Assembly: GCA_003135035.1 (NCBI GenBank)
Contig: PLDE01000108.1
Coordinates: 1-6,121 of the forward strand
Length of the DNA: 6,121 nt
Reading direction: 5' to 3'
Source of the DNA: Candidatus Dormiibacterota bacterium
GTDB taxonomy: Bacteria > Chloroflexota > Dormibacteria > Aeolococcales > Bog-877
A program made the translations under genes and the position numbers. Below are positions 5,443-6,121 of this stretch, one piece after another; the first letter of the stretch is position 1; the number at the start of each line of letters is the position of its first letter. The notes under the pieces were generated by a model. That model made no database searches and was not told where the DNA came from. It was given only the letters and a program-made list of their open reading frames with translations.

Positions 5443-6121
5443 ATGGTCAGGGCCGCCCGACAAGCGTCGATTCCCAAGGTCAAATTCGCACTGCTGGGGG
5501 GATCGGGGACGGGCACCCAAGGGTCGCCTGAGCTGGAACACGCGGTGCGCATGCTGACCCGAGACGTGGTCTACGCCACGCCCTTCGGCGAGACCCCGCC
5601 GATCACCCACTTCGAGTTGCCGCTGGATTCGGGAGGCGTCCGGGCGGTGCTCTTCTCCCGACCCTTCGCTGGTCTGGAGGGCTCGATCGCGTCCCGACCC
5701 AGCCATGAGCGAGCCGAGCAGGCCCTGGCTCTCTTTTGGGTCTTGCAACGGGCCGGGGTGACCAGGGTTGTCGCCGAGTCGGGAGCGGCTAGCATCACCC
5801 AGCACTTCCATCCTCGCGACCTGGTGGTTCCCCACGACTTCATCGACTTCACCCACCAGTACGGTGGCCAGCTGCAACCGGGAGCCATGCTGGTGATGCG
5901 GGATCCCTTCTGCCCGGAGGTCCGCGAGGCCCTCTGGCAGCGGTCGCGGCGCTTCGCCGCAGACAAGGCGACCAGGGTGTTCAACCGGGCCGTTCACGCA
6001 ACGGTGGAGGGCCCGCGTTTCGAAACCGCCGCCGAGGTGGCCGCACTGGCCCGGCTGGGCGGCGACATCATCAGCCAGATCGTCACCCCCGAGGTCTACC
6101 TGGCTCGGGAGATTGGGGCCT
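5443..6121 (+). CDS. MTAP-family nucleoside phosphorylase, divergent, N-terminal part (3' end outside window)
   Basis: The frame is open to the right edge and shows the first 226 residues of a protein of the methylthioadenosine phosphorylase / purine nucleoside phosphorylase type (usual length about 260-290). Family landmarks in order are FALLGGSG (15-22), ATPFGE (45-50), AVLFSRPF (68-75), GVTRVVAESGAASI (105-118), HPRDLVVPHDFIDFT (123-137), DPFCPEVREALW (154-165), EGPRFET (189-195) and TPEVYLAREIG (215-225). Known members split a purine nucleoside such as 5'-methylthioadenosine with phosphate, giving the base and a sugar 1-phosphate, in the cytoplasm. Several usual binding residues differ: RHG is RPF (R73-P74), the TTACGSL-like segment is ESGAASI, and the NMTTVPE-like segment is SQIVTPE. 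Family membership is therefore firmer than the precise reaction. The ATG at 5443 has a TATACT hexamer just before it. About 13 residues precede the first strand, and no better start lies closer. Confidence 0.85.
   Translation, partial: MVRAARQASIPKVKFALLGGSGTGTQGSPELEHAVRMLTRDVVYATPFGETPPITHFELPLDSGGVRAVLFSRPFAGLEGSIASRPSHERAEQALALFWVLQRAGVTRVVAESGAASITQHFHPRDLVVPHDFIDFTHQYGGQLQPGAMLVMRDPFCPEVREALWQRSRRFAADKATRVFNRAVHATVEGPRFETAAEVAALARLGGDIISQIVTPEVYLAREIGA

Noticed and set aside
5419..5997. Minus-strand open frame opposite the phosphorylase gene
   Set aside because: The plus strand encodes clear MTAP-family motifs throughout, including GGSG, DPFC and GPRFET; the reverse frame has none.

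Overview
The window is gene-dense and GC-rich (roughly two thirds G+C by eye). It holds seven protein-coding genes, two of them cut by the window edges, and no RNA gene, insertion sequence or CRISPR array that I can see. The largest space between genes is about 110 bp. The likely source is a high-GC free-living bacterium of the Actinomycetota / Chloroflexota / Dormibacterota type. This rests on base composition, a DnaE2-type polymerase, an MTAP-family phosphorylase, a DUF836-type glutaredoxin-like protein, and start codons sitting directly behind -10-like hexamers. No marker gene fixes the phylum, so the placement is weak.

Left part: the 3' end of an error-prone DNA polymerase gene (dnaE2/imuC type, + strand) enters from the left edge and ends at 868. 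It runs tail-to-tail into a minus-strand gene and overlaps it by 53 bp. That gene encodes a three-part protein: a family 2 glycosyltransferase of the polyprenyl-phosphate sugar transferase type, a GtrA-like membrane domain, and a C-terminal GAF-like domain. Upstream of it on the same strand lie a small glutaredoxin-like protein with a CPLC motif and an unrecognised four-helix membrane protein. These three form a minus-strand cluster (3326 down to 816). The glycosyltransferase also seems to have its own promoter.

Right part: a 110-bp divergent region separates that cluster from three plus-strand genes. These are an endonuclease/exonuclease/phosphatase (EEP) fold hydrolase, a ten-helix EamA/DMT-family transporter, and the 5' part of a divergent MTAP-family nucleoside phosphorylase that runs off the right edge. 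The hydrolase and transporter are 36 bp apart and probably co-transcribed; the transporter has a Shine-Dalgarno sequence. The phosphorylase appears to have its own promoter.

Three points stand out. (1) The glycosyltransferase, EEP and phosphorylase genes each have a TANNNT hexamer (TAGACT, TAGAAT, TATACT) ending 6-7 nt before the ATG, which predicts leaderless mRNAs. (2) The glycosyltransferase-GtrA-GAF fusion joins a membrane glycan enzyme to what looks like a sensor domain. (3) The phosphorylase keeps the family scaffold but has substitutions where MTAP normally binds phosphate and nucleoside. I do not see a coherent new multi-gene system; the genes look like ordinary chromosomal housekeeping and accessory functions.
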